Source: Galaxea fascicularis
Taxonomy: Eukaryota; Cnidaria; Anthozoa; Scleractinia; Euphylliidae
Length of the DNA stretch: 64,000 nucleotides
Direction: 5' to 3'
Assembly (NCBI GenBank): GCA_948470475.1
Contig: OX419336.1
Span: 24,517,850 to 24,581,849 of the forward strand
Shown one piece after another: positions 36,101 to 44,810 of this stretch. The translations under genes were made by a program, and so were the position numbers. The notes under the pieces were generated by a model. That model had not been told where the DNA came from. It saw only the letters and a program-made list of their open reading frames with translations, and ran no database searches. Every line of letters begins with the position of its first letter. Position 1 is the first letter of the stretch.

Positions 36101-39100
36101 AGTTTAGCACACACAACGCAAAGAAACTGGATTTCCTCATTTTCAGAAGGAGCAGCTTTGACTTCACCACACAACCGAATAAGTCTCTAAAGTAAAATCA
36201 AGAGTGACCACAGGTATTCACAACAGACAAGAACAGTATGCTTTTTCAATAGTGTAACTACTGTGGGCTTTTGCATTTTGCTTCACCAAAAAATACAGTG
36301 TAAATGCTCACAATAATGGGTTGGTTGTATGGTGAGGTGCCACTGTAACAATAAACCAAAATGAGGAACAATATAAAATATAGTATGTGCAGATCAAACA
36401 AAATTCAGATTTCAACCTTAGTTTGATTCTTCTTTGTCTCCTACCCTAATTATTCACGATCCATGAATAATTAGGGTTACAAGACAGGGGAAATTGATTT
36501 CAACCTAGAATGGCTGAAATTATTTTAACCTGAATGTATGTGAGTACTCTTACATTTATTGATTGTAGGGCAATGGAGAAAGATTGATTTATGTTGACAT
36601 AATTTTATCAGTAAGATTGTGAAATGGATCTGAACTGCTACTCACATGAACTGGTCGGTACACATTCACATGTGGCAGAAGAGGTTGCTTCATCTTGGCA
36701 AGTAGGTTTGCAAAAAAAAGCAGCACTTGCTGTTTCATTCCTGGTGGACACTGAAACATAATTTTGTCAATGGTTCTGTTCACTACAGAAATTCTTCAAG
36801 CACTGTCTTTGTTCAAAATATTCCTGGTTCTGGTGTCCTAGTATCTCCTCAACCTTGACTGGCCTTTCAACATAGATTATTTGACCCTAAGTGTTTATGT
36901 TAGCTATTATGCTTGACAAATTATCATCAGTTGGGAAGTTAGTTCAATACATAGTAAAAGAACATTATTGTGGTGGCAGTGACAACTGAAGCAAGTATTA
37001 ATTTTTAACAATGTGTCTGTAATTCAGATCAGATCAGCTGCTGACCTTTGGATTAAGTAGCATAAATAAGTTAGACCCATTGTTCCAGTTAACTTTCAGA
37101 GTTAGGGAGTCACGGAAAATTTTTAAGGGGTCATAAGACACGGGTCTTCCCTAATTTTCTTACTTAACAACTCTGTGTGTCGGGTCAGGGAGCCAGATTT
37201 CTCGGGTTTTTGACCCGAGACCCGCCGCTTATCTGGAACACTGTAGACCTACATTTGTTTTCATGAGATATACCACAGTTGACTAGCTGCCTTTACAAAG
37301 AATTCACATCTTTACACATACACAGACACACAAAAATGGGAATGGGAATGGATGTATGATGTATGATGTACACAGTAACCTTACAGTCCTGGTGAAAATC
37401 ACCTGCCTCACATGCACATATGTAAAGTGTATTGAAATTACAAGCCTGGAAAACATTGTTTGCCATGTTATTGTGTTATTATAACCACCCCCTCTCCCCT
37501 AACAAGAAATGTTCCCCCATGTTGATAGGGACTGTCACCATTGTAGTCATAGACATGGCAACAAATCAGCATTAAATGTGAGGGAGGGGGGAGATATGGC
37601 CTTGCAATTAACTTTTTTTGCAAAGTGTCCCAACATTTGTAGTCCTGGCCCCGGTTGTTCAAACGTTGGATAGTGCTATCCACCGGATAAATCACTATCC
37701 AGCGGATAAGTATTGGCAAAGCTAATTGCACTATTCACTGGATAGATATTTATTCGGTGGATAGCGCTATCCAGCCTTTGAACAACCGGGGCCTGGTCAA
37801 TATCCTCAATTCTGGTGTATGTCCCAGAAAGTGGCCTACATTCATAAATACTGAACTAGGTCAAAAACAGACTGAAGGAGTTTGCCTTAAACTTTGAGAA
37901 ATGCATGAGAGACCACTTGCATCCCTTAGTATCTGGACTTTCTTATTACTTTAATGGGAAAGAAATGCCAACAGCAGGAAATGTAATACTTACATCTGCT
38001 CGTCCCAGTGTGTGAAGGGTGTCTAAAATCTTGTGCTGCAACAAGTATTCCAGACAGGGTCCCTTTTGAAAAGAAACGAAAACTTTACTATCACAACACC
38101 AGAGATTCCAACCCTTGGCAACAAAAAAATGAGTGCTTTCTGGTGCAGTGAAGCCACGACTACATGTATGAGTGCCGAAGGCACAAGCTTCTAGGTGGGT
38201 CTAGGGGGAACACTGGTGAAGCAGGGAACACATTATTTTCCTTTGCCAGAAGAAAGTTACAAAAAACAGGAGAGTATTGAATGAAAACAGGAGGCCGGAA
38301 ATGATTGCCGAAAATGGGAGGTTTCCGGCCAAAACGGGAGGATTGGAATCTCTGCAACACTGGGCAAGATCCATAACACTGACAAATATAACACAGATGC
38401 AGTTGTATAAAACCACATCAGCTGTGAAGGTTGTAACTAGAATTTGGTTTTTTAATAAGTAAAACATAGACAGCTTTCAGAGTCTCTAACTTTTTGAACA
38501 CAGATTACCTGGTCATTTTTCTGTGGTACCCCAAAACATGTAGTTATGGCTGCATTTTTAAACTTAATCTCCATTTGCACACACCATTTGTTTGCGAAGA
38601 ATGGCAGGGAAGTAATGCATGTATTATCAATGTTGTGGGCTTTGCGGAATTCTTTCCAGTGTATTGGGAAAGAATTTACTGCCATTCTTGCTAAAGGTTC
38701 TGAGACTTCCCCGCTAAACTCAAACAGGATTTTCCAAGTAAAGGGCCCAGTTTGTTGCAAGTCTGCAAATAATTTTTTTTCATAAGCAGGTCATTTGTCA
38801 GGTCAGAGACCAGACCTGACCTGACAAGGAAACAATCTCGTCAGACAAAAAAAAAAAAATACTGAAAGAGCAAAATTACGAAAATTCAACAAAAAGTGTC
38901 CAGTCAGAGTGACAGACCAGATTAATATTTCACCGGTCAAAACGTCAAATTTACCGGACAATTGTCCAATGACCAACTGTTATTTGCAGCCTTGTTATTG
39001 TGATACAGGCCCAGCAATTCAAGCTCTGTACCAGACTGTCTGATCAAAAATATGGGCAAGTCAGTTAGTCTGCACAATCCCTTTCTGTAAAACATGAAGT

Positions 39101-39759
39101 AAAATTGCAGTGTTTATGGTGTTTTAGTGGTGTAAAAATCCCCATTGCAGAAATGGCACCACAACCATTAATTTTACTGGCCTTTGTTTAATGATGCTGC
39201 ATAAATAAATTTTAAGTCAAAAATTTCTCTAACGGTTTGATTTTGAAATTTAAAATAAATATAATAAAATTGTATATATTAATTACCGTTGTTCCACCAC
39301 TTTGCTCATCTTCCTCGTGTCTCAAAATGTCCAACATCTGTTCCAGGTGGTAAGGAATATTAGTGGATTGCACCGGGACTTTTTCATCTGCCAAAAATGA
39401 AAATAACCCATCCCAAAATGAATTTAACACGTAAGCAAATGGATGTAAACATAAGCTTACATATAACATCGGCGTGAATGACTTTAGATTTACCTGTGGC
39501 TTCTATGAAATAATTTGTGATGGCTTTCCAGTGGAAAACAAAGGTTTCTTGTGGAGGAACATCAGGAGCTAACTGAAAGGTTTATGATTTAAAAAAAATT
39601 AGCATATTTAAGATATTTTTACGAGCTACAGCAAGCAAATCTCCACAAGACAGCTCCACAAAATCGAAGATTTAGCAACGACCTATCATAAACGAACCAA
39701 ATGAACAGACTTACCGCTTCGACAGCTTCGTGAATGAAAGATTTGATTTTATGAAACAT
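20788..39759 (-). CDS. FHIP2A: FHIP2A (FAM160B1)-type FTS-Hook-interacting protein, 22 exons
   Basis: Exons in transcript order are 39759-39715, 39572-39494, 39387-39287, 38062-37994, 36750-36646, 36186-36064, 33697-33650, 32752-32624, 31792-31682, 31326-31244, 30673-30559, 29041-28965, 28413-28334, 27702-27590, 26723-26422, 26264-26174, 25657-25594, 25348-25266, 24587-24447, 22336-22227, 22128-22074 and 20841-20788. All have GT-AG borders and compatible phases, giving 2178 nt and 725 aa (human 765). Start is [20 protein letters not shown]. Landmarks are [80 protein letters not shown] and [21 protein letters not shown] proteins join FTS and Hook adaptors that link cargo to dynein; FHIP2A is tied to ER-to-Golgi traffic. 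The acidic and Pro/Ser-rich linker in the 302-nt exon is variable in the family. The 48-nt exon at 33650 is in frame but poorly conserved and may be alternative. Confidence 0.96.
20863..21118. mobile_element. Palindromic MITE next to the last FHIP2A acceptor
   Basis: The arms 20863-20897 and 21083-21118 (ATGCACCTATCAATGTTAAG then CCCCAGGGTGGGGGG) are nearly perfect reverse complements. The centre carries further internal repeats (GGGAAATTGACTC, GGGAATTTGACTC). It lies in the final FHIP2A intron. Its left edge is about 20 bp from the acceptor AG (20842-20843), so branch point and polypyrimidine region probably overlap element sequence. Confidence 0.85.
22375..22595. mobile_element. MITE with GGGTGCG termini
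   Basis: The ends TTAGGGTGCGTTTTTTTAT and ATAAAAAAATCGCACCCTTA are reverse complements. The interior is rich in ATTC/GAAT inverted copies (GGAATAAGAATGG, CATTCTGTTCATTC, CATTCTCATTCCAGAA). Such termini are typical of hAT-type MITEs in invertebrates. The duplication is ambiguous: CTTA on both sides is possible, but an 8-bp hAT-type duplication is not seen. It sits in a FHIP2A intron. Confidence 0.75.
23261..23443. repeat. Long hairpin with about 83-bp arms
   Basis: The arms 23261-23344 and 23358-23443 are nearly perfect reverse complements around a 13-base loop (CGAGACGAAGTCG). They include GTTTGCATA, GAACACTCGAGGGG and AGAATTCTCGACAGTTATGC. The 3' side continues into a tail with GGCCAATCAGAGCGTGCGTA and TTATTTTATAAATGTAC (to about 23570). 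This tail also occurs at about 1910-1985. The hairpin is strong enough to be seen at RNA level within the FHIP2A pre-mRNA. Confidence 0.85.
24095..24428. mobile_element. MITE adjacent to a FHIP2A splice donor
   Basis: The arms 24095-24132 (ATAGACCTTTTTACCGATAC then GGCAGCCATCTTGAATTC) and 24391-24428 are near-perfect reverse complements. Inside, TGGGCTGCCGAGGGGGCA and TGCCCCCTGGGTATCCCA also pair. The right edge lies 17 bases inside the intron that starts at 24446, so it is close to the donor of the 24447-24587 exon. Confidence 0.85.
26902..27410. mobile_element. TIR element in a FHIP2A intron
   Basis: The ends read GGCCCGTTTACATGGAGG and, inverted, CCATGTAAACGGGCC. Next to them GACCCCAGGTAGGTGACGTAAC on the left mirrors GTTACCTCACCTACCTGGGG on the right. 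Internal copies of GGGTAACCCGCCTAG (27000-27120) add further dyads. At about 509 bp with no long ORF, it is a non-autonomous DNA transposon. Confidence 0.8.
28095..28178 (-). repeat. Dispersed repeat, inverted copy in a FHIP2A intron
   Basis: This is the reverse-complement partner of the segment at 18285-18372, sharing CTTCTGATTGGTTGCTGC and TGTCAAAATTAAATCAAAGT (with a few mismatches). It lies just upstream of the exon at 28334-28413 in genomic order. Confidence 0.65.
34726..34762. repeat. (ATG)n/(ATA)n microsatellite
   Basis: ATAATAATAATGATGATGATG continues to GATAATAAC in a FHIP2A intron. On the minus strand it gives a run of serines in a short spurious ORF. Confidence 0.85.
35290..35535 (-). 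mobile_element. tRNA-derived SINE, minus strand
   Basis: Read on the minus strand, the head at about 35535-35465 has a box A-like CAGTGGTGAGAGCGCTCGCC and a box B-like GGATGCAATTCCC. A short body containing GGTGAGCTGAGTTTTCCCA follows, then a tail of repeated ATTTG pentamers (complement of ACTCAAATCAAATCAAATG at 35292-35310). Head, body and pentamer tail are the marks of a pol III SINE. It is a different family from the SINE at 2641. Confidence 0.75.
37645..37796. mobile_element. MITE with CCCCGGTTGTTCAAA termini
   Basis: The termini CTGGCCCCGGTTGTTCAAA and TTTGAACAACCGGGGCCTGG are reverse complements. The interior has alternating dyads (GGATAGTGCTATCC, CACCGGATAAATCACTATCC). It is 152 bp in all, in a FHIP2A intron. 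Elements with this terminus and GGATAG-rich body are widespread in invertebrate genomes, by general knowledge. The duplication is masked by the palindromic ends. Confidence 0.8.
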
Positions 39760-40003
39760 CTCTATCACGCATGAAGATGACTGTGTTCGCTAAATAAGCC
39801 AATAATTTTATTAATCACTTTTTTCGAAACTACGCCATTTTGAATTTCAGCTGTGGTCATTTGCGCGCACGCATTCTAATCAAAGGATCTAAAAGGATCG
39901 CAATGCGTGCAAAAGTTTGCATGATGGGAAATATAAACATCGTTACAAGTAAGACGGTGTCGGATTCTATCCCCTCTCTGTGTCCAAAAATCCTGATGAA
40001 ATG
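39760..40003. promoter_or_regulatory. Candidate bidirectional promoter of FHIP2A
   Basis: The FHIP2A ATG is at 39759 on the minus strand. On the plus strand a stretch with TTTGCGCGCACGCATTC, a GATGGGAAATATAA segment and a pyrimidine tract (TTCTATCCCCTCTCTG, 39964-39980) leads to an exon-like segment ending ATG then GTGAGT at 40001-40009. A pyrimidine-rich start and an ATG exactly at a strong donor are common in housekeeping first exons. No TATA box is seen. The plus-strand gene itself could not be followed, so divergent transcription is an inference. Confidence 0.4.
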
Positions 40004-40376
40004 GTGAGTGTTTTGGGGTTGTCTTTCTCGTCTGTGAATAACCTGTAATGCACAAGCTTAAATGTAATGTTTCGACCTATTAGTCATTATTACATTGTTA
40101 ACATTAAATTTTCGTTAACAGAGGTTCCGATAGAGATTTGGCCTTTGGGTCTTCCGAACGACGTTGGCGACAACCAAACCGAGCCAAAAATCCTGATGAA
40201 ATGGTGAGTGTTTTTGCGTTGTTTTCCTCGTCTGTAAATTACCTGTAATGCATAAATGTAACGTTTCGACCTATTAGTTGTTATTACATTGTAACACTGA
40301 ATTTTCGTGAACAAAGGTTGCGAGCTTTGGCCTTTAGGTCTTCCGAACGATCTGTATTGGAAACAGCCAAACCGAG
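39984..40376 (+). repeat. Tandem duplication of 200 bp carrying an exon-donor unit
   Basis: The segment 39984-40183 is repeated at 40184-40376. Matched landmarks lie exactly 200 bp apart at first (CCAAAAATCCTGATGAAATG then GTGAGTGTTTT at 39984 and 40184). CGACCTATTAG, TGGCCTTTGGGTCTTCCGAA and CAACCAAACCGAG recur in order. By eye about 85-90% identity remains, with small indels in the second copy. Confidence 0.9.
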
Positions 40377-40786
40377 AAGATTAAATTTATCCTTATTTGT
40401 TTGTGTAACTTTAGTCTTAAGTCGTTGTGAATTTCGTTTCAGTATCTTCTGTAATAGCACAACGTCCGAGGCAAAAATCGAGTCGATTTCACTGTCTTCA
40501 CGCCAAGGTGTTCGAAGCCCGCCATTTGTAATTTGAGCGGGGCGCGAATTCTGTTGTGCTTGTTCCGAATGCAAACATATTCATCATTGCGTTGAGAGTT
40601 TATAGTTATAGGTTTGCTGGAAAGAATGCAGTCACTCCGTTTGGTGCTATGTTCGGATTTCATTAGTATCCATTGCATGTTCATTTCCCGCAAGCTTGTT
40701 TTCTTCGGTGTGGTCAACAGGCATACGTCACGAACGTGACGCATTTTGAAGGTCCCGCATTTTGTCTGGCAAGGTGTGGCAGTGAA

Positions 40787-40788
<2 letters not shown>

Positions 40789-40828
<40 letters not shown>

Positions 40829-41175
40829 GTCACTTGTTGAGAAATAGTAATCGACATGTGAGATTAGGAATCACTGTACGAGAATTAGAAATCAACTAAT
40901 GAAATGTGGTAATCGATGTGTGAGATTAAAAATCGCCATCCTAGAATGGGAAGTCATCATCTGAAAATAAATATCTACCACATGAGAATGAAAATTCCGA
41001 ATTTCAGAAGCTGATTGCACTACTCGGGAAAAAAATCATGCAGCTCGGCACGTCACCCATTGACAATGAAAAATCGGTATACAAGATTGAGAAACCAACA
41101 GTCGAGAATATCGATTAGTTTTTCTTGAGCTGGCGAGTCAGCGGCTTTTTGAAGTATAATACGTGACCTCTTACA
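40789..41175 (+). repeat. Left terminal inverted repeat with 21-bp iterons
   Basis: This begins ATGGCAAGCCAAACATGAC. It matches the reverse complement of 43229-43616 along its full length with point differences (for example GCCAAACATG against GCCAAGCATG). From 40839 to about 41004 it consists of about eight degenerate units of 20-21 bp (GAGATTAGGAATCACTGTAC, GAGAATTAGAAATCAACTAA and so on; loose consensus GA-GA-N-TNAGAAATC). Such subterminal repeats are typical transposase-binding sites. Confidence 0.85.
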
Positions 41176-41202
41176 CAAAGTACTCAGTCCTATCCCTTCA
41201 AA

Positions 41203-41703
41203 ATGGCGGACACGCTCACATTGCAGGATATCAAAGAGTTTTTAACTTCTCTTGATAGCACTATCTAAAGGATTTGAATAGTTTTTAATTAATCCGATCT
41301 CATAGGGTTGGAGATATGGCAAAAAAGGCTTGATGAATACACCACAATGCTTGCTGCTATATCTTTGAGCAATTTGTCTTTTGCTTCAGCAGAGTTATTC
41401 AGGTCTTTATCAGATTCCTTAACAACGTTATCAAGAAATATTTCAGAAATTTTGAATGTGCAAAATCCAGAAAAGGAAGAGAGGCATGTGCGATTCCATC
41501 CTAGTATAGGAGGAAGACCGGCATATGACATAACCAAGGGTACAATAGAGCAGCTTCGTGAGACGGGAATGAACTGGTGGAGCATTGCAGTGTGTTTAGG
41601 CATCTCTGAGCAAACACTGTACAGAAGGAGGATATATTATGGAATCGATAACAACTTTACAGACACTACTGAAGAGGAACTAGATGACCAGATAATTTTT
41701 TAA
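41203..41703 (+). pseudogene. HTH transposase-like protein, N-terminal part, broken
   Basis: The ATG at 41203 (TTCAAAATGGCGGAC, good context) lies 27 bp inside the left TIR and opens MADTLTLQDIKEFLTSLDS before a stop. After one or more frame shifts in 41250-41330 a long frame continues to 41703. It has an amphipathic Leu/Ser-rich region, then GGRPAYDITKGTIEQL, WWSIAVCLGISEQTLYRRR and YYGID. The latter is a helix-turn-helix of the kind found before the DDE core in integrase-type transposases of fish, amphibian and cnidarian elements (GRP, LGxSxxTLYRRRxxYG). The frame ends in the nested MITE at 41701, and no catalytic core follows. The protein would bind the TIR repeats; that role is inferred. 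Confidence 0.6.
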
Positions 41704-42044
41704 ATGGAAACTAGTGAGCAGCACACAGCAACTGATCTTGCTAACTTTGTTTATTATCCGACTGGTTTCGTCTGATCAAACAGACTTCATCAGGGATTCT
41801 AACAAGATGTCTAAAGGCAACTGGTTTTGTACATGAAGTTATCGTACAAAAGCATGTTCCAGTAAGGGTGTGAACAGCAAAACACCCACAAGAAATACGC
41901 ACAGGATATAATGTAAATCCTGCGTAGAACATGTGTAAAGTTTAATTTTGGGGCTCACGATTTAACATTAAATCAGTCGGATAATAAACAAAATTAACAA
42001 GATCAGTTGCTGTGTGCTGCTCACTAGTTTCCATTTAAAAATTC
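41694..42044. mobile_element. MITE nested in the long-TIR transposon
   Basis: The arms 41698-41762 and 41976-42042 are reverse complements (TTAAATGGAAACTAGTGAGC, then AGCACACAGCAACTGATC, to TTTATTATCCGACTG). The interior contains TTCGTCTGATCAAACAGACT (self-complementary) and no ORF. Its insertion supplies the TAA that ends the HTH reading frame, so it is younger than the host element. Confidence 0.85.
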
Positions 42045-42086
42045 TCCATTTAGTTTCTTGTAAACTAGAATGAAACACATGTTAAA

Positions 42087-42087
42087 G

Positions 42088-42126
<39 letters not shown>

Positions 42127-42128
42127 TA
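42087..42128. repeat. (TTA)n microsatellite
   Basis: About 13 TTA units plus a short variant tail lie just downstream of the nested MITE, between the two decayed genes. Confidence 0.9.
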
Positions 42129-42268
42129 TTACTATTACTTTTGATTGTTCTTTTGGCAACACCCCTAATTCCTTTTGAGCTTTAGACTAAAATTCAGACC
42201 ACTAATTGAACACAACTGAATAATCCTTTGTGTGCAATGATCAAAAAGTTTATAATATCAATCAAATG

Positions 42269-42438
42269 GGCCATTTCCGAGTTCATGTCTGCCTCCTCTT
42301 CAAAGCGAGTCTAAGTGCGAAGTTTTTGTTATGAAAATTAGTTTTCATTCATATGTAAAGTAGAACTAATTACCATCACAAAAACTTCGCACTTAGACTC
42401 GCTTTGAAGAGGAGGCAGACATGAACTCGAAAATGGCC
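42269..42438. mobile_element. Second nested hairpin element, 170 bp
   Basis: The arms 42269-42331 and 42374-42438 pair almost perfectly (GGCCATTTCCGAGTTCATGT, then CTGCCTCCTCTTCAAAGCGA, to TAAGTGCGAAGTTTTTGT). The loop is about 42 bases. It sits between the convergent ORFs of the long-TIR transposon and is likely a separate MITE insertion. Confidence 0.85.
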
Positions 42439-42484
42439 TATTCCCATGGCAGTCATTGTCCTCATCCAGACACATTAGAGTACT

Positions 42485-43204
42485 CTAATCCAGTTCTCCA
42501 TCTCTCTTTGTTACCAGCACTGCATCTTGCAAAAATGAGTCATAAAATAGGCTTACCTCTAACAAATTTGGCAGTAAAACACTACTTGGTCTCAAATACA
42601 CCAGCTTGTTTTTAAAAAGGCGATGAAGAATTATTCCATTGATTCTTGCCTGTCCAGGGGTTAAGGTTGGTTTCACTAATTTAGTGTGTACAGAATTTAA
42701 GATTGTGATGTCAGTTAAAGGGGGGATTTTAGCAGGGAAGGCTTCCAGTATAGTTGCCTCAAGTTGGACCTCATTCATGTCTTTGGAAAATGGGCAAGCC
42801 AAGAGCATGTGGCCATTTTCCATGAGCAACATTTTTGTTCCTTGCCTGGGAACAGTGTTAGAATCCAGGCCATTTAGCAGAACCAAGTCGCACAGAAATT
42901 GGGTTTTCTCAGACCTTGATCTTGCCATCGATCGGCTTCTGTTGTTACCATTTCCAATCCATCGCATATTCATTAACCATCTGAAACGAGATGTACCTTG
43001 TTGACCTTGCTGTGTGGAATCCGGGCCTGCAGATGCTGTAGACGTGCTCACTCTTCCAAAAACCCCAGCAACCTCTGTTTATATGCGAGGGTGACTGGCT
43101 ACGATTTTGGTTTTCCATCTGGCCTGAAAGTTGTTGAACGGTTTCTAATAGCTGTTCGCATTGCTACACAATTTCTCTGTCCAACATTTTGAAGAATTTC
43201 CCTG
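42485..43204 (-). pseudogene. G2E3-like HECT-ligase N-terminal region, broken
   Basis: On the minus strand a good acceptor (TTTTTTTCGCAG) at 43205 opens EILQNVGQRNCVAMRTAI, followed by an in-frame TAG and a frame change. The frame from 43051 then runs 188 codons to a stop at 42485. Its core reads ILEAFPAKIPPLTDITILNS, HTKLVKPTLTPGQ, then INGIILHRLFKNKLVYLRP. This resembles the uncharacterised region before the HECT domain in G2/M phase-specific E3 ligase-like proteins of fish and cnidarians (pattern I-L-x2-hT-x-L-hxP-x-L-x2-Gxxh-x-G). Those are often found inside repeats. No HECT domain or catalytic Cys remains. It may be a regulatory passenger of the transposon. Identification is by pattern recall only. 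Confidence 0.45.
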
Positions 43205-43228
43205 CGAAAAAAAGCTTAAGCATTTCAT

Positions 43229-43570
43229 GTAAGAGGTCACGTATTATACTCCAAAAAGCAGTGGACTCGCCGGCTCAAGAAAAACTAATCGATATTTCTT
43301 GACTGTTGGTTTCTCAATCTCATAGACCAATTTTTCATTGTCAATGGGTGACGTGCCGAGCTGCATGATTTTTTTTTCTGAGTAATGCAATCAGCTTCTG
43401 AAATGCAGAATTTTCATTCTCATGTGATAGATATTTATTTTCAGATGATGACTTCCCATTCTCGTATGGCAAATTTTAATCTCACACGTTGATTACCATG
43501 TTTCATTAGCTGATTTCTAATTCTCGTACAGCGATTCCTAATCTCACATGTCGATTACTATTTCTCAACA

Positions 43571-43603
<33 letters not shown>

Positions 43604-43616
43604 CTTGGCTTGCCAT
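43229..43616 (-). repeat. Right terminal inverted repeat with 21-bp iterons
   Basis: This is the mirror of 40789-41175, ending TTGGCTTGCCAT at 43616. The iteron block lies at about 43400-43567. Differences from the left TIR are scattered substitutions, suggesting an old insertion, though the target duplication remains exact. Confidence 0.85.
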
Positions 43617-43624
43617 AGTGAACT

Positions 43625-44469
43625 GTTTGGAAGAATGTTTTCTCTCAGTTTTGCGACTCACTGTCAGCCGTTGTAACATCCACTTTGTTTGAGAAGGAAA
43701 GTAAGAGAGTCCCCTGTACCTTATACTTGAAGCGTGATTGTGGATTTTATTTTCCCTTGAAATGTGATAAAACCTTTCTTATGTTCAGGATATGTGATTC
43801 ATGATTAGTACAGGAAATTATGAATTATTGACTAAACAAGACTTCTGTATGAAGAGTTGAATTAAATGTGATTCTCGAATCACCCTTTTTTTGTATAAAT
43901 AAATTAGTGTTATTAATGGTAAATGTGCATCTTTGTATTCAGTGCTTGGGGAATTTGAGGCTCGAGTCTTTGCACATATGATGTCGCAATGCAGATAGCC
44001 TGTCGCAAAATTTGATTAATGCCTTTATTAACCTCTTATCTGTTTGTGACCCAGTGAAGTTGAGTAAATTGATAAAGTGATGTCTTAAAAAATTCAGGGT
44101 TTGGAATCTGAACCCATGACCTCTGCTATATGGGTGCAGTGCTTAACCAACTGAGCTAAGAAGCCAACTGGGAGTTGGTGTAGTTTTGTGGTTTTGTAAT
44201 AAACCCATGACTGATGTACAGACAGGTGTGAAAGTCATTATTGTGGATATAAGATCATACATGTGACACAAGTGTTTGGACCAAGGAAGTGGTCAGGAAC
44301 ATAATGCACTTGTCAATGTATTGGCTTCGGGGGGGGGGGGGGGGAGGCATGGGTGGGGAATTGATGTAAGAAGTCTGCCTGAGGCAGTGGCTTTTGATCA
44401 TTTGTTGAGTTGCCGTGGGTCAGGACATTTGACTTTAACTGTTAGTGGCCTGAGGCACACCAACAGAGA
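43625..44469. other. Intergenic DNA with a tRNA-like fragment and a G16 run
   Basis: No gene is seen. The stretch contains the tRNA-like sequence at 44094-44165 and an uninterrupted run of 16 G at 44329-44344. Confidence 0.5.
44094..44165 (-). repeat. tRNA-like sequence, probably a SINE head or tRNA pseudogene
   Basis: Minus-strand reading gives GGCTTCTTAGCTCAGTTGGT as box A and CATGGGTTCAGATTCC as box B, spaced as in tRNA. The anticodon loop would read CCCATAT, with C instead of the invariant T before a CAT anticodon. The acceptor stem does not close. A functional tRNA is therefore rejected. Confidence 0.6.
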
Positions 44470-44810
44470 TTCAGAATGCTGATAGTTTCTCTCAATTTAC
44501 ATCTAAATTAAAACGTTTTCTCCTGAACTGACTTCCTCTTTGTTTTTTTTTTTTGTTTGTTCTTGCTTTTTAACCTAAATGTACTTATAAATTACATAAG
44601 ACACACCTACAATTTGGAATTTCATAGTTTTATTTTTTTGAGGTGCCTGTAGCTCGAATAAGGCCTAATGGTTTCTATATGGCCATCCTTGTCTTATGTT
44701 TTCTCTTTTCTTGATTATTTTCTATCTCTTGTAGTGTAATTTATATTTCTCTTGTAAATTATTTTAATAACAGTGACAAAAAAATAAACTGAACTGAACT
44801 AAACTGAACG
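44470..44810 (+). mobile_element. 3' end of a non-LTR retrotransposon
   Basis: A short coding remnant (SFSQFTSKLKRFLLN then stop, 44485-44530) is followed by a T-rich 3' untranslated region with TTTGAGGTGCCTGTAGCTCG. The tail is CAAAAAAATAAACTGAAC with repeated CTGAA units ending at about 44808. This is the usual end of invertebrate LINEs with short tandem tails. It is 5'-truncated. Confidence 0.65.

Larger units (their letters stand above)
40789..43616. mobile_element. DNA transposon with long TIRs and target duplication, 2.83 kb
   Basis: Terminal inverted repeats of about 390 bp (40789-41175 and 43229-43616) bracket two convergent decayed genes. Flanking AGTGAACT at 40781-40788 and 43617-43624 is a perfect 8-bp target duplication. 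Because the TIR edge is ACTAT/ATAGT, a 6-bp GTGAAC reading is equally possible. The layout is TIR, HTH protein (+), nested MITE, microsatellite, nested hairpin, G2E3/HECT-like protein (-), TIR. No DDE/integrase core is left, so this is an internally deleted copy. Long TIRs plus an integrase-like protein with this HTH bring to mind the eukaryotic IS3EU group, but that is from memory and unproved. Confidence 0.85.

Noticed and set aside
36446..36478. 13-bp palindrome CCCTAATTATTCA/TGAATAATTAGGG
   Set aside because: Short and AT-rich, plausible by chance in a large intron; no other element features.
40318..40536. 72-codon plus-strand ORF near the FHIP2A promoter
   Set aside because: No motif or splice support, and part of it lies in the duplicated 200-bp unit.
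42639..43004. 121-codon plus-strand ORF
   Set aside because: It is antisense to the G2E3-like remnant, whose minus-strand translation shows the recognisable pattern.
44094..44165. tRNA-Met-like gene on the minus strand
   Set aside because: Position 33 is C, the acceptor stem does not pair and no terminator follows. It is treated as tRNA-derived repeat.
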